DNA from: a virus | Direction: 5' to 3' (one strand) | IMG/VR virus record: IMGVR_UViG_3300048772_000284 | Location: 1 to 42,385 of that record | Length of the DNA stretch: 42,385 nt | Shown here: positions 29,621 to 38,410 of the stretch, piece after piece | Numbering within the stretch: position 1 is the stretch's first letter | How the letters are laid out: every line of letters starts with the position of its first letter | The notes under the pieces: generated by a model | Database searches by the model: none | Told to the model about the DNA's origin: nothing | Seen by the model: the letters and a program-made list of their open reading frames with translations, nothing else | Translations under genes and position numbers: made by a program

Positions 29621-30147
29621 ACACGAGTGTGAACGTCCACCTGCATATTCCTGTGAGTAACCTCGACTCGCTGCGCTCTGCGCTCGACGCGCTGAAGGAA
29701 TACTCGTTGCTGGTAGGTGTACCCGCCGACGAGGACCGCACTGGCGAGGGTGGGCCAGGGAGCACCGCGCGCGACGATGGAGAGATCAACAACGCCGCGC
29801 TGGCCTACATCCACAACAACGGCAGCCCTTCGCAGAACATCCCCGCGCGGCCAACACTTGAGCCGGGGATCTTGGATGCCAAAGACAAGATCACCCACCG
29901 CTTCGAGGATGGGGCCAAGGGCGCGCTCGACGGTCGCAAGACGGCCGTGATCGACAACATGACCGCGGCAGGGCTTGAGGCACAGACCGCGGTGCGCAAT
30001 CGCATCAGGTCGAACACCCCGCCCCCGTTGAAAGAAGCAACACTTGCAGCGCGTCGCCGGCGCGGGCACACCAGCACGAACACGCTTCTGGAAACGGGCG
30101 CGTACCTGGCGAGTCATTCGTTCGTTGTGCGAAAGAATCGAGGCTGA
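29617..30147 (+). CDS. HK97 gp10-like / tail completion protein (176 aa)
   Basis: ATGA overlap with the previous gene. LDALKEYSLLVGVPADEDR followed by NNAALAYIHNNGSPSQNIPA and RPTLEPGILDAKDKI is the signature of the HK97 gp10-like family (VG-I/V-P ... A-Y-I-x-E-x-G ... I-P-A-R-P-x-L). It caps and seals the tail or joins the neck. C-terminus basic. Confidence 0.85.
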   Translation: MNTSVNVHLHIPVSNLDSLRSALDALKEYSLLVGVPADEDRTGEGGPGSTARDDGEINNAALAYIHNNGSPSQNIPARPTLEPGILDAKDKITHRFEDGAKGALDGRKTAVIDNMTAAGLEAQTAVRNRIRSNTPPPLKEATLAARRRRGHTSTNTLLETGAYLASHSFVVRKNRG

Positions 30148-30149
30148 CC

Positions 30150-30557
30150 ATGCCGATGATCGACATGCGCGTGGCGCTCCTGAATCCGTACACCGTGGAT
30201 TACTTCAACGTGGTGCGTCGCGTGGAGGTGGTAAACAGTTTAGGCGAATCGGTGCTCACGTCTACCACGACCGCTAACGTGCCGGGCGTGGTGGTCGCTG
30301 CACCCGAGTCCGCGCTCGACCGCCAGGCGAACATGCAGGTTGCTCCGAAGTGGATCGACATTGACACCACGTTTTTGCTGCGCTCTGAAAGTGAAAACGC
30401 TGCACACTCTGAGTTTCAACCAGACATTATTCAGTGGCGCGGTAACAACTATATTGTGCGCACGCTGGGCGACTACTCTTCATACGGCGCGGGGTTCGTG
30501 CACGCCGGTTGTGCAATGACCGACTCGCAGGCAGCACCACCGGGGAACTCAATATGA
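30150..30557 (+). CDS. Minor neck/head-tail joining protein (135 aa)
   Basis: ATG 30150. Contains AALLNPYTVDYFNVVRR-like start (RVALLNPYTVDYFNVVRRVE), VAPKWIDIDTTFLLRSESEN, DIIQWRGNNYIVRTLGDYSS and YGAGFVHAGCAMTD. A compact beta-barrel is likely. The position between gp10-like and neck terminator genes is that of neck/tail-completion proteins in this phage type. Family name not certain. Confidence 0.75.
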   Translation: MPMIDMRVALLNPYTVDYFNVVRRVEVVNSLGESVLTSTTTANVPGVVVAAPESALDRQANMQVAPKWIDIDTTFLLRSESENAAHSEFQPDIIQWRGNNYIVRTLGDYSSYGAGFVHAGCAMTDSQAAPPGNSI

Positions 30558-31156
30558 GCAACAACTCAGCAACAGGCGGCTATCTCGCTCCCACAACAAC
30601 CAATGGGAACACAGAGGACGTGCTATTCTCGCAGTTCCTTCAACCCATCATTGTTGGCATCACGGGGCTGCCCGGCGCGATGGTGCGCCCCCGTTGGCAG
30701 CCTGAGCCGCCCAACCTTCCTGACTACGCTACTGACTGGTGCGCTATCGGCACCGTGAAACGCACCCCCGACACACACGCCTTCGAGAGCCACGCCAGCG
30801 GTGCGGGCGAGACACCAGGCTCCGACAACGTATTCAGGGTACAGGAGTTGAGCCTTCTCGCCAGCTTCTACGGGCCGAACAGCGATGCCAACTCCGATCT
30901 GCTGATTCAAGGCTTCTCGCTTTCGCAGAATCGCGAGGCTATGCTGTTGGCAGGGTATGCTTTTATTGGGTGTGATTCGCCTATAATGACAGCAGACCTT
31001 TTGAACGAGAAGTGGACGCGCCGCGTGGATGTGAGTTTCCAAGTTCGCCGCGGACAGACCTACACTTACCCGGTGCTCGATTTGGAGGGGGCACAGGTCA
31101 CAATCGTAACCGACAACGGGCTGCCGCCTATCGCGGTGCTCGCGGAAGAGGAATAG
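30554..31156 (+). CDS. Neck terminator-like protein, LIC_12616 type (200 aa)
   Basis: ATG 30554 in ATGA overlap. LPGAMVRPRWQPEPPNLPDY then ATDWCAIGTVKR is the hallmark of LIC_12616/neck terminator proteins (P-R-W-Q-P-x-P-P-N-x-P). Later VFRVQELSLLASFYGPNSDA and RRVDVSFQVRRGQTYTYPVL. It forms the tail terminator at the tail/neck interface. Immediately precedes the sheath. Confidence 0.88.
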   Translation: MSNNSATGGYLAPTTTNGNTEDVLFSQFLQPIIVGITGLPGAMVRPRWQPEPPNLPDYATDWCAIGTVKRTPDTHAFESHASGAGETPGSDNVFRVQELSLLASFYGPNSDANSDLLIQGFSLSQNREAMLLAGYAFIGCDSPIMTADLLNEKWTRRVDVSFQVRRGQTYTYPVLDLEGAQVTIVTDNGLPPIAVLAEEE

Positions 31157-31165
31157 GAGAGCGTC

Positions 31166-32983
31166 ATGGCCGTGTCCACATTACCGATTTCAAGGCTCAT
31201 CAAGGTGTCGATCAGCCTGGCACCGCAGGCTGCGCAAGCGCAGAACCTTAACAGTCTGCTCGTGTTGGGCAGCTCAGTGGTCATCGACCCTGTGACCAGA
31301 ATGCGTTCTTACTCTTCTTTACAAGCGGTGGGCGCGGACTTCGGCACGACTGCACCGGAGTACCTAGCAGCGGTGTTGTGGTTCGAGCAAAATAGCTCGC
31401 CATCTGGTTCACCGGCCAGCATCCTCATCGGGCGCTGGGTGAACGCCGCTGCTCCTGCGCAACTCTTCGGAGCTCCTCTCACCACAGCCCAGCAAGCAGC
31501 ATCAAACTTCTCCGGCATCGCCGCAGGGTCGTTAGCCATAACCACCAGTAAACCTGTTCCAGCACCGACGATTGTCGCATCAGCAGTCGCCACCTATTCC
31601 ACGGCGACGTATACACTGGCCGGCAGCTCAGACACGTTTTCAGGTTCATTGAATCTCCAGGTGGGTGCGGGTGGGACGCCGTTCTCGGTGTCCATCCCCG
31701 CTGGCACAACTTTGGCCGCTGCTGTGACGCTGCTGAACGCCAACACAGCATTTTTCACCACGAACCTGCTCACAGCATCGACCGCTGGGGCGACGCTCAT
31801 CATTACTGGTGGCGCCTACGGCACGGGTGGCACGAAGACCATCATTGATACCTCAGTGCTGGTGGACGCAAAAGTGCAGTTGGTGACAGGCATTGTGCTG
31901 ACCGGCGTGGGGAACATGAATGCGGTGGCATCAGCCATCACTACTGCACTGAGCGGCGTGACCTGCACATGGAACGCAGTTTACGGTCAGTTCGTATTCA
32001 CTACCACAGCAACGGGCGTGAATGTTGGGGTCTCCTTTGTATCGGCGGCAGGAAGTGGCACGGACATCAGTACGCTGCTAGGCTGTTTATCGACGAACAG
32101 TGGTGCGTATGTAACGCCAGGGGCGGCAGCAGAGACCGCCTTGGCCGCCGTGCAGCTCTTTGACGCACAGTTCGGGCAGCAGTGGTTCGGCCTCACCGTG
32201 ATCGGCGCTTCGGACTCCGACCTTGAAGGTATCGCCCCCTACATCGAGGCAGACGCGAACTTCCACTACCACTTCGTCACCACACAAGAAGCGGGTGTTC
32301 TGGTTGCCAACTACACCACCGACATCGCCTCGATTCTCAAGGCTGGCGAGTACAGCCGCACGATGGTGCAGTTCTCGTCCACCAACCCCTACGCCGCGGT
32401 AAGCGCGGCGGCCGTGATTCTCACCACCGACTACACCGCCAACAACTCCGTCATTGACTTGATGTACAAACAGGAGCCGGGCATCACGCCGGAGAACCTG
32501 AACATTAACCAGATCGCCACTGCTGAAAGCAAGAACGCTTCTACGTTCGTGGCCTACGACAACAACACGGCGATCATCGACGGCGGAAACTCCTGCAATG
32601 GTCTGCCTGCTGCGCTTGTGATTGGCGCTATGGCGTTTGGCGTGACGCTCCAGACTGACCTGTACAATGCTTTGTATCTCGCGCCGACGAAGATTCCGCA
32701 GACTGATGCGGGGATGCACACACTGGGAACCATCATCACCAACGACTGCATCGAGTTCGTCAACAACGGATTCTTCGCACCGGGAACGTGGACAAGCGAC
32801 TACCTGTTCGGCACTTTGACGCTCGATCAGTATCTTGCCAAGGGGTACTACCTGTACACGCCGGCCGTAGCAACACAATCGCCGTCTACGCGCGCGGCCA
32901 GTCTGTCGGTGCCCTTCCAGCTTGCAGCGAAGTTCTCCGGCCAAGTCCGCGAAGTGAACCTTGCCGTAACCATCAACCAGTAA
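31166..32983 (+). CDS. Tail sheath protein, DUF3383 type (605 aa)
   Basis: ATG 31166 behind AGGAG. DUF3383 features: STLPISRLIKVSISLAPQAA, LGSSVVIDPVTRMRSYSSLQ, FGTTAPEYLAAVLWFEQ, then C-terminal LLMYKQEPGITPENLNINQI-like text (MYKQEPGITPENLNINQIAT), TFVAYDNNTAIIDGGNSC, QTDLYNALYLAPTKIPQTDA and PFQLAAKFSGQVREVNLAV. Residues ~140-215 are an insert (TYTLAGSSDTFSGSLNL, FSVSIPAGTTLAAAVTLLNA, FTTNLLTASTAGATLIITGG) similar to the secreted protein at 23924. It forms the contractile sheath; the phage is therefore a myovirus. Confidence 0.93.
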   Translation: MAVSTLPISRLIKVSISLAPQAAQAQNLNSLLVLGSSVVIDPVTRMRSYSSLQAVGADFGTTAPEYLAAVLWFEQNSSPSGSPASILIGRWVNAAAPAQLFGAPLTTAQQAASNFSGIAAGSLAITTSKPVPAPTIVASAVATYSTATYTLAGSSDTFSGSLNLQVGAGGTPFSVSIPAGTTLAAAVTLLNANTAFFTTNLLTASTAGATLIITGGAYGTGGTKTIIDTSVLVDAKVQLVTGIVLTGVGNMNAVASAITTALSGVTCTWNAVYGQFVFTTTATGVNVGVSFVSAAGSGTDISTLLGCLSTNSGAYVTPGAAAETALAAVQLFDAQFGQQWFGLTVIGASDSDLEGIAPYIEADANFHYHFVTTQEAGVLVANYTTDIASILKAGEYSRTMVQFSSTNPYAAVSAAAVILTTDYTANNSVIDLMYKQEPGITPENLNINQIATAESKNASTFVAYDNNTAIIDGGNSCNGLPAALVIGAMAFGVTLQTDLYNALYLAPTKIPQTDAGMHTLGTIITNDCIEFVNNGFFAPGTWTSDYLFGTLTLDQYLAKGYYLYTPAVATQSPSTRAASLSVPFQLAAKFSGQVREVNLAVTINQ

Positions 32984-32998
32984 CAAGGAGATCACACC

Positions 32999-33463
32999 AT
33001 GCAGGGAAACCCGGTTTACTCATTTCTTGATACCTATGCCAGCCTCACCGGCCCTGGCGGAGTGGTTGCACTTGCGAACGGCTCCGGCGCTGCGGAAGAA
33101 GGTGTGACCATCGAGCCGGTCGAGGACAACGTGGCAACACAGTACGGCGCGGACGGTTCTTGGGCACACAGCCTCAACCCTGTCAAGGCGTATCGCATTA
33201 CTTGCCGGCTGTTGAAAACGTCGCCCACCAACGCACTGCTCGACGCCATGTACGCGCTGCAGAAAACTTCATCGCTGCTCACAGGACAGAATTTTTTTCA
33301 CCTGAACAACGTGTCCTCTGGCGACGTGTTCACGGGCGTGGGCGGGGCGTTCGGCAAGCATCCGGCCAACTCTTATGCCAAGGTGGCAGGGATGCTTGAC
33401 TGGGAGTTCATCGTGGGCTCGGGCGACTGGACCTTGGGCGCCGGTGTAGGAGTGGGAGCGTGA
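32999..33463 (+). CDS. Tail tube protein, DUF3277/KPP10 ORF10 type (154 aa)
   Basis: ATG 32999 behind AAGGAG. Text YSFLDTYASLTGPGGVVALA, EEGVTIEPVEDNVATQYGAD, GSWAHSLNPVKAYRITCRLL and AKVAGMLDWEFIVGSGDW fits the DUF3277 tube family that polymerises inside the sheath. Gene order sheath-tube-chaperone-tape measure confirms. Confidence 0.92.
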   Translation: MQGNPVYSFLDTYASLTGPGGVVALANGSGAAEEGVTIEPVEDNVATQYGADGSWAHSLNPVKAYRITCRLLKTSPTNALLDAMYALQKTSSLLTGQNFFHLNNVSSGDVFTGVGGAFGKHPANSYAKVAGMLDWEFIVGSGDWTLGAGVGVGA

Positions 33464-33464
33464 C

Positions 33465-33869
33465 ATGGACGAATCAAGAAAAATCACAATCGGTGAGCGC
33501 ACCTATCTGATCGGCTCTCTGGACTGCTTTCAACAGTTTCACGTAGCACGCCGGCTAGGCCCGATGCTGCTCTCTGTACTTGCAGCGGCGGCGCAGGCTC
33601 CTGACGACGCAGATTTTGAGAGCCTGCTTTCTGGTCCTTTGGTCGAGCATCTTGCAACGATGAACCAGGAAGATGTGGATTTTGTTCTTTGCACGTGCCT
33701 CGGAGTTGTTCGTGTGCAGCTATCTGATAACGGCACCGCGCCGCTCTGGGACAAGACATCAAAACAGCTTCGCTACCAGGATTTGCAGATGCCTGCCATG
33801 CTGCAACTTACTATCGCAGTTTGCAAGGACAATCTAGGAAGTTTTTTTCCTACCAGGCAACCAGAGTAG
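33465..33869 (+). CDS. Tail assembly chaperone, short form (134 aa)
   Basis: ATG 33465, two bases after the tube stop. Reads MDESRKITIGERTYLIGSLD, helical throughout, ending NLGSFFPTRQPE. It lies between tube and tape measure where the G protein of lambda and its myophage counterparts lie. It carries a slippery T-TTT-TTT near its end, giving the longer GT-like form. Chaperones bind the tape measure during tail assembly and are not in the virion. Confidence 0.88.
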   Translation: MDESRKITIGERTYLIGSLDCFQQFHVARRLGPMLLSVLAAAAQAPDDADFESLLSGPLVEHLATMNQEDVDFVLCTCLGVVRVQLSDNGTAPLWDKTSKQLRYQDLQMPAMLQLTIAVCKDNLGSFFPTRQPE

Positions 33870-34060
33870 CATCAAGGCTGGATGAGTTGCCTTTGTTGTC
33901 GATGGCGAACGGAGAGGATTGGTTGTTGCGGCCAGTGTTGAATGGTTTGTGCCGCTACGAGTCGCTGAAGAACGGAGAACTGGATCTCGGTGACATTGCG
34001 CGTATGAACGACGCGCTTAACGTATCGAACGAGAATCAGGCGCGCATGGTTGCCGGATAA
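33465..34060 (+). CDS. Tail assembly chaperone, -1 frameshift form (198 aa)
   Basis: A -1 slip at 33842-33848 joins the first 128 residues to a frame running to 34060: ...GSFFSYQATRVASRLDELPL, then SMANGEDWLLRPVLNGLCRY and GDIARMNDALNVSNENQARM. The second frame has no credible start of its own and its protein-like text begins right at the slip site. This is the G/GT arrangement known in many tailed phages; the extension recruits the tape measure and tube subunits. Confidence 0.85.
33842..33892 (+). promoter_or_regulatory. Programmed -1 frameshift signal
   Basis: Slippery heptamer T-TTT-TTT at 33842-33848 in the zero frame, followed six bases later by a stem AGGCAAC (33855-33861) / GTTGCCT (33886-33892) with a 24-base loop. 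Stop of the short form is at 33867-33869, inside the loop. Both parts of a classical -1 signal are in place. Confidence 0.85.
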
Positions 34061-34071
34061 GCGAGGACACA

Positions 34072-35862
34072 ATGGCTACAGCGACGCCGCAGGACATGCT
34101 AAAAGAATACTTGATTGGTATTGGCTTTCAGGTTGATGAGCCAGGCCACAAAAAATTAGACGAGGGAATAAAGAAGCTCGACAAGGGAATTTTACAATAT
34201 CGTGACGACATCATTCTCACAGGAATAACTCTTGCCGCTGAAGTAAAGAGCATAGCGGGCGATTTGCAAAAGCTGTACTTTGCATCGCAGTTGACAGGCG
34301 CAAGCGCCACAGAACTAACGTCGTGGGGTTTGGCGGCACAGGCAGCGGGAATAAGCGCTGATGCCGCGGCACAAGCAACCAAGAACTTTGGCTCGTCGAT
34401 GCGCTCTCTGGGCAATCGTACTCTGGTGAGCATGATTCTAGGGCCAGGCAACATAACAGGCGACTCAGTAAAAGACCTGAATACGTTTCTAACCAAAATG
34501 GGGAAGATGGGCGCTCCGGGCTCGGTTGGATTTGAGGCCGCCAAGGGGATGGTCCAGCGTATAGCTGGGATGAACCCAGACGATTTTTACTTGTGGTTGA
34601 AGAATAAGCCTGCGCGCGACGCGCAGGAGAATGCCTTGGCAGCATCCAGAAAACGCGAGGGTTTATCGAGCACTACCTACGACAAAACTAACGCGGAAGC
34701 CAATGAATTTCTTCAGAAGCTCACTCTCATAGACACGGAGTTTGGGGATTTGAAGATGGTTCTTGAGTCCAAACTCTTGCCGCTGGCCCCAAGAATTTTG
34801 GATTTCATGGAGAATTTTGTGGCGTGGGTCAACAAGGCGGATGCAGGTTCTATGGCATGGGCAGCAGGGATTACTGCTATTGTGTCGTCGCTGGGCTTGC
34901 TTGGGGCGAGTAAACTTGCTCTGGGATTTGTCGGCCGTAATCTGGGTTTGCGTGGCGGCGGCGCGGCAGCGGTTGGTGAGGGCGAGGCTGTGGCGGGTGG
35001 CGGTATCGGCTTGTTTGGCGTTGCAGGAGCGGCTGCGGTGGGTGTGGCCGTTGGCATGGCTTTGGACTGGGTTGGACAGCACAAAGATGAGGTGCGAAAG
35101 GCTGTAGGAGCGCAGGTTTACACTGCCACAGGAGGCGCGTTGGGGCGTGAGCCTGGTTTGGGCGGTGGCGCAGCTGTAACACCGAAGCCGGGTGAGAAGT
35201 GGTACTTTCCCGTTGCACACAACACAATGCAGGCCGACACACGCGGTTGGTGGCGCCGGCACTGGGACGCCACCAACTCGAAGCTGTTCGGCCCCTCTTA
35301 CTCTGAAGCTGCTGCTTGGGCAGCTACAAACACCAGAGGCAGCGGTGCTAGCGGCGATCCTTCTGGTTTGGCGGACATTGTGCGTGGTGTTATTGGCGCT
35401 GAGTCCAACGGACATCAGACAGACGCCCACGGCCACACGCTCACAAGTAGTGCAGGAGCCCTCGGCCTGATGCAGCTCATGCCGGATACTGCTAAACAGT
35501 TGGGGGTGGACCCTAACGATCCGAAGCAAAACGTGGCTGGGGGTACCGCGTATCTTAAGCAGTTGTACGCCAAGTACGGTAACTGGAACCAGGCGCTCGA
35601 AGCGTATAACTGGGGTCCGGGTAAACTGGACGATGCACTCAAACACGGAACGCTGGTACCTAGTGGTGTGGTGGCCTACGCGAACGATGTTCAGGCGCGC
35701 GCAGGAGCCGCGCAACCGACCGCACAAACCGCCAATGTTGTTATCAACGGCGTGCCGGCAGGCGACGAACAAAAAGTTGGCGATGCGGCTAAGCACGGAA
35801 CCATGAGCGCCTTTTCAGAGTTGTTGCGCAACAATAACGACCTTGGGGCGGTGCCAGGATGA
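34072..35862 (+). CDS. Tape measure protein with SLT transglycosylase domain (596 aa)
   Basis: ATG 34072. N-terminal ~280 residues are helical (KLDEGIKKLDKGILQYRDDI; SSMRSLGNRTLVSMILGPGN). Around residues 260-345 lie two hydrophobic stretches (AWAAGITAIVSSLGLLGASK; GIGLFGVAGAAAVGVAVGMA) that could insert in the host membrane during ejection. Residues ~435-545 are a lytic transglycosylase (SLT) domain: VIGAESNGH with catalytic Glu444, GALGLMQLMPDTAKQLGV, AGGTAYLKQLYAKYGNWNQA, LEAYNWGPGKLDDA. It sets tail length and opens peptidoglycan. At ~0.15 nm per residue the tail would be about 90 nm. Confidence 0.92.
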   Translation: MATATPQDMLKEYLIGIGFQVDEPGHKKLDEGIKKLDKGILQYRDDIILTGITLAAEVKSIAGDLQKLYFASQLTGASATELTSWGLAAQAAGISADAAAQATKNFGSSMRSLGNRTLVSMILGPGNITGDSVKDLNTFLTKMGKMGAPGSVGFEAAKGMVQRIAGMNPDDFYLWLKNKPARDAQENALAASRKREGLSSTTYDKTNAEANEFLQKLTLIDTEFGDLKMVLESKLLPLAPRILDFMENFVAWVNKADAGSMAWAAGITAIVSSLGLLGASKLALGFVGRNLGLRGGGAAAVGEGEAVAGGGIGLFGVAGAAAVGVAVGMALDWVGQHKDEVRKAVGAQVYTATGGALGREPGLGGGAAVTPKPGEKWYFPVAHNTMQADTRGWWRRHWDATNSKLFGPSYSEAAAWAATNTRGSGASGDPSGLADIVRGVIGAESNGHQTDAHGHTLTSSAGALGLMQLMPDTAKQLGVDPNDPKQNVAGGTAYLKQLYAKYGNWNQALEAYNWGPGKLDDALKHGTLVPSGVVAYANDVQARAGAAQPTAQTANVVINGVPAGDEQKVGDAAKHGTMSAFSELLRNNNDLGAVPG

Positions 35863-36437
35863 CAGTCGTAGCCGAAACCTCAACGCAGCCCACGGCGATC
35901 ACCTTTAAGCGGTCGATGAGCACTTTTGTCGCCGATTGTGTGGTGGAGGAGCGCCACGACGATTCGTGGGTCATCACAGATCATCCAGTGGAGCAGGGCA
36001 CTACGGTCTCCGATCACGTGTACAAGCTGCCCGCCAAAGTGGTGCTCACCTATGTGTGGTCAATGTTGAGTCGGGTTAGTACGACGAAGCCTAACAACAA
36101 AACCAGCACTACATTTTTGCAGCAGCTTTACCAGCAGCTTCTCCAAATCCAAGCAGCGAACGCGGCAGGGATCGTGAGTCCGTTCAGTGTGTACACAGGC
36201 AAGCGTGTCTACCAAAGTATGCTGCTCGAAAATCTTATGGTGACAACCGACGCGAAAAATGAAAATGTGTTGTCGATCAGAGCATCGTGCAAAGAGCTGA
36301 TTATGGTTTCCACAACGCAGCCAAACAGCGGGACACCAGCCAACCCGAACAATAATGCGGCGCCAGTAAGTCAAGGTCCGATGGCCCTTCTTCCAGCGCC
36401 AACTTACACGCCGTCTATGGAAGGTGTCACCGGATGA
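35859..36437 (+). CDS. Dit-like baseplate protein (192 aa)
   Basis: ATGA overlap with the tape measure. Contains TFVADCVVEERHDDSWVITD, HPVEQGTTVSDHVYKLPAKV and VLTYVWSM, the N-terminal Dit-like domain pattern (D-x-x-x-x-E-x-H-x-x-x-x-x-x-I-T-x-H-P-V-E-x-G), followed by a helix and PFSVYTGKRVYQSMLLENLM. C-terminal 45 residues are Pro/Asn-rich linker. It forms a hub ring under the tail tube. Confidence 0.88.
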   Translation: MTVVAETSTQPTAITFKRSMSTFVADCVVEERHDDSWVITDHPVEQGTTVSDHVYKLPAKVVLTYVWSMLSRVSTTKPNNKTSTTFLQQLYQQLLQIQAANAAGIVSPFSVYTGKRVYQSMLLENLMVTTDAKNENVLSIRASCKELIMVSTTQPNSGTPANPNNNAAPVSQGPMALLPAPTYTPSMEGVTG

Positions 36438-36751
36438 GCACACCCTACACCATTCCGTTGATCGCCGCTCCGCAGACACTCGCGGTGACGCTGGGAGGAA
36501 ATCAGTACAACCTTCGCGTGCTCTGGAACAGCGCGGCATCGTGTTGGGTGCTGGACATCTATGACGCGTCGAATAATCCAGTGCTGTTAGGCGTAGCCAT
36601 CGTGACAGGCGTGGACCTGCTAAGACAGTTCGGGTATTTGAACTTCGGAGGGAAGCTCATTGCGCAGACCGACTTCAACACACTCGCACCACCCACGGCG
36701 GAAAACCTGGGAACAAACAGCAACCTGTACTTTGTGGTGGTGAGCGCATGA
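36434..36751 (+). CDS. Baseplate plug-like protein, Pam3 gp18 type (105 aa)
   Basis: ATGA overlap. MSTPYTIPLIAAPQTLAVTL, GGNQYNLRVLWNSAASCWVL and DIYDASNNPVLLGVAIVTGV match the cyanophage Pam3 plug family of small beta proteins found between Dit-like and hub genes. Confident from pattern and order. Confidence 0.85.
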   Translation: MSTPYTIPLIAAPQTLAVTLGGNQYNLRVLWNSAASCWVLDIYDASNNPVLLGVAIVTGVDLLRQFGYLNFGGKLIAQTDFNTLAPPTAENLGTNSNLYFVVVSA

Positions 36752-37725
36752 GCGGCGGAACACAATTCGGTCGCGCGTACAAGCTCATTGTGAGCAACAA
36801 CGTCGTCGAGCTAGACCTGTCCGCACTGCATTTTAAGTTCCTCGTAAAGAGCATGGACATACCAACACCCAACACACTGAGTGTTCGTGTCTACAATCTC
36901 ACACCAACCACAAGCGCCAGGATACGCGTTGGTGAGTTTTCAAAGGTAACACTCTCGGCAGGCTACCAAGCAGGCGTGAACTACGGACAAATCTTCACTG
37001 GTGACATCAAGCATGTTCACATCGGACGTGAGCGCAACGTGGACAACTACGTGGAGATTTTGGCGGGTGACGGCGACTCTCTGTATAATTTTGGCCTTAA
37101 CAATACAACAGTTGGGGCGGGGGCTTCTCCGGCTGATGTCTTCAATGTAGTGAGCCAAGCTGTTACACAGTTCGGCGTGGACATCGACGACCACGCGGCT
37201 GATGTGTTTAATAAGATGGGGGGCATCCTTCCTCGCGGTGCTGTAATATCAGGGTTGTTTCGTACAGAGATGTCGGGACTGTGCCGCACAGCGGACGCGC
37301 GCTGGTCGATTCAACAAGGAAGGCTGATCGTGGTTCCAAATACAGGCTGCCTTCAAAGTCCAATCGTTAAACTCAACTCGAAAACTGGTTTGATAGGTGT
37401 TCCAGAGGCTACCGACAATGGCATAAACATCCGAATGCTTTTGAACGGCAACTTGCAGATCGCTGGCCGCGTTCAAGTCAACGAAGGTGACATCAACGCT
37501 CAAATCGTTCAGCAGCAAAGCTATCCTAACCCTGGAGATGTTTACTTTCCGGCGCAAGTAACAACAGACGGGGTTTATCGTGTTGTTGTGCTGAATCATT
37601 CAGGCGACACGCGAGGTCAAGAATGGTACACAGACATTGTTGGTTTGTCGCTGGACGCTCCGACCAACACAACACAACAATATCCGGGCTCTACAAACGC
37701 GCCGGACGGCGCAATGATGGGGTAG
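36748..37725 (+). CDS. Baseplate hub protein (325 aa)
   Basis: ATGA overlap. MSGGTQFGRAYKLIVSNNVV, LHFKFLVKSMDIPTPNTLSV, RVYNLTPTTSARI, FTGDIKHVHIGRERNVDNYV, GINIRMLLNGNLQIAGRVQV and YRVVVLNHSGDTRGQEWYTD match the gp27/hub family with the internal R-V-Y-N-L strand typical of these phages. It forms the central trimeric hub with the spike encoded next. Confidence 0.88.
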   Translation: MSGGTQFGRAYKLIVSNNVVELDLSALHFKFLVKSMDIPTPNTLSVRVYNLTPTTSARIRVGEFSKVTLSAGYQAGVNYGQIFTGDIKHVHIGRERNVDNYVEILAGDGDSLYNFGLNNTTVGAGASPADVFNVVSQAVTQFGVDIDDHAADVFNKMGGILPRGAVISGLFRTEMSGLCRTADARWSIQQGRLIVVPNTGCLQSPIVKLNSKTGLIGVPEATDNGINIRMLLNGNLQIAGRVQVNEGDINAQIVQQQSYPNPGDVYFPAQVTTDGVYRVVVLNHSGDTRGQEWYTDIVGLSLDAPTNTTQQYPGSTNAPDGAMMG

Positions 37726-37729
37726 TTAC

Positions 37730-38410
37730 ATGGACCAGCGAGAGAAGATCGGCGATCTCGAAGAAGCTGTCAAGTCTTTAGTGCAGACGACGCTGCTTGA
37801 AACCTGGACCTGTCTTCCCGGCGTCATCCAGAGCTATGACCCTGTGAAGAAGTTGTGCGTTGTTCAGCCAGCAATAAAACTGCAAACGCTGACAATAAAT
37901 CCGACGCCAACGACAACCGAATCCAAAACCACGCCAACCACTATCTCTATGACACCCATCCCAAATGTGCCGCTTGTGTTCATGGGGGGTGGGGGTTTGG
38001 TTCTGGAGACAACACCCCAGAACGGCGACGAGTGCCTGCTTATATTTGCGTCGCGCAACATCGACGGTTGGTGGTCAAAGGGCGGTGTACAAAAACAGCC
38101 CATTCAGCGGCACCACAACTTGTCAGACGGTTTTGCAATCGTTGGTCCTTGGTCTACGCCGCGTCTTTTCGGCAGCTTGGGCGCTGGGATGCGGATGCGT
38201 ACCGTTGACGGAACCGCGTACATCGAGCTGTTGCCCACTGGGGTGGTGAACATCTGCGCACCGGGTGGTGTGAATATCATCGGCAACCTCGTCGTAACCG
38301 GAGATGTGGTGGCCGACCTTACCGGCAGCACCTTCAACGGCATCCCGTTTGCCACACACGTGCACACAGGAGTGACGACGGGTGGTGGGAGCACAGGAGG
38401 CCCAGTATGA
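37730..38410 (+). CDS. Baseplate spike, Gp138 N-terminal type (226 aa)
   Basis: ATG 37730. The OB-fold of the spike is seen in ETWTCLPGVIQSYDPVKKLC, VVQPAIKLQTLTIN, PLVFMGGGGLVLETTPQNGD, ECLLIFASRNIDGWW and RHHNLSDGFAIVGPWS; the family motif G-D-E-C-L-L-x-F-A-x-R-x-I-D-G-W-W is clear. The C-terminus forms a repetitive beta helix (GVVNICAPGGVNIIGNLVVT) and ends HVHTGVTTGGGSTGG, likely a metal-binding tip. It punctures the outer membrane. Confidence 0.92.
   Translation: MDQREKIGDLEEAVKSLVQTTLLETWTCLPGVIQSYDPVKKLCVVQPAIKLQTLTINPTPTTTESKTTPTTISMTPIPNVPLVFMGGGGLVLETTPQNGDECLLIFASRNIDGWWSKGGVQKQPIQRHHNLSDGFAIVGPWSTPRLFGSLGAGMRMRTVDGTAYIELLPTGVVNICAPGGVNIIGNLVVTGDVVADLTGSTFNGIPFATHVHTGVTTGGGSTGGPV

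Noticed and set aside
32087-32995. Long minus-strand frame (302 codons) over the sheath gene
   Set aside because: Val/Arg/Gly-rich noise in codon register with the sheath; unlike the antisense endonuclease it shows no domains, promoter or ribosome site.
34663-35796. Long minus-strand frame (377 codons) over the tape measure
   Set aside because: No protein-like motifs or ribosome site; the sense strand has clear transglycosylase and tape-measure features.
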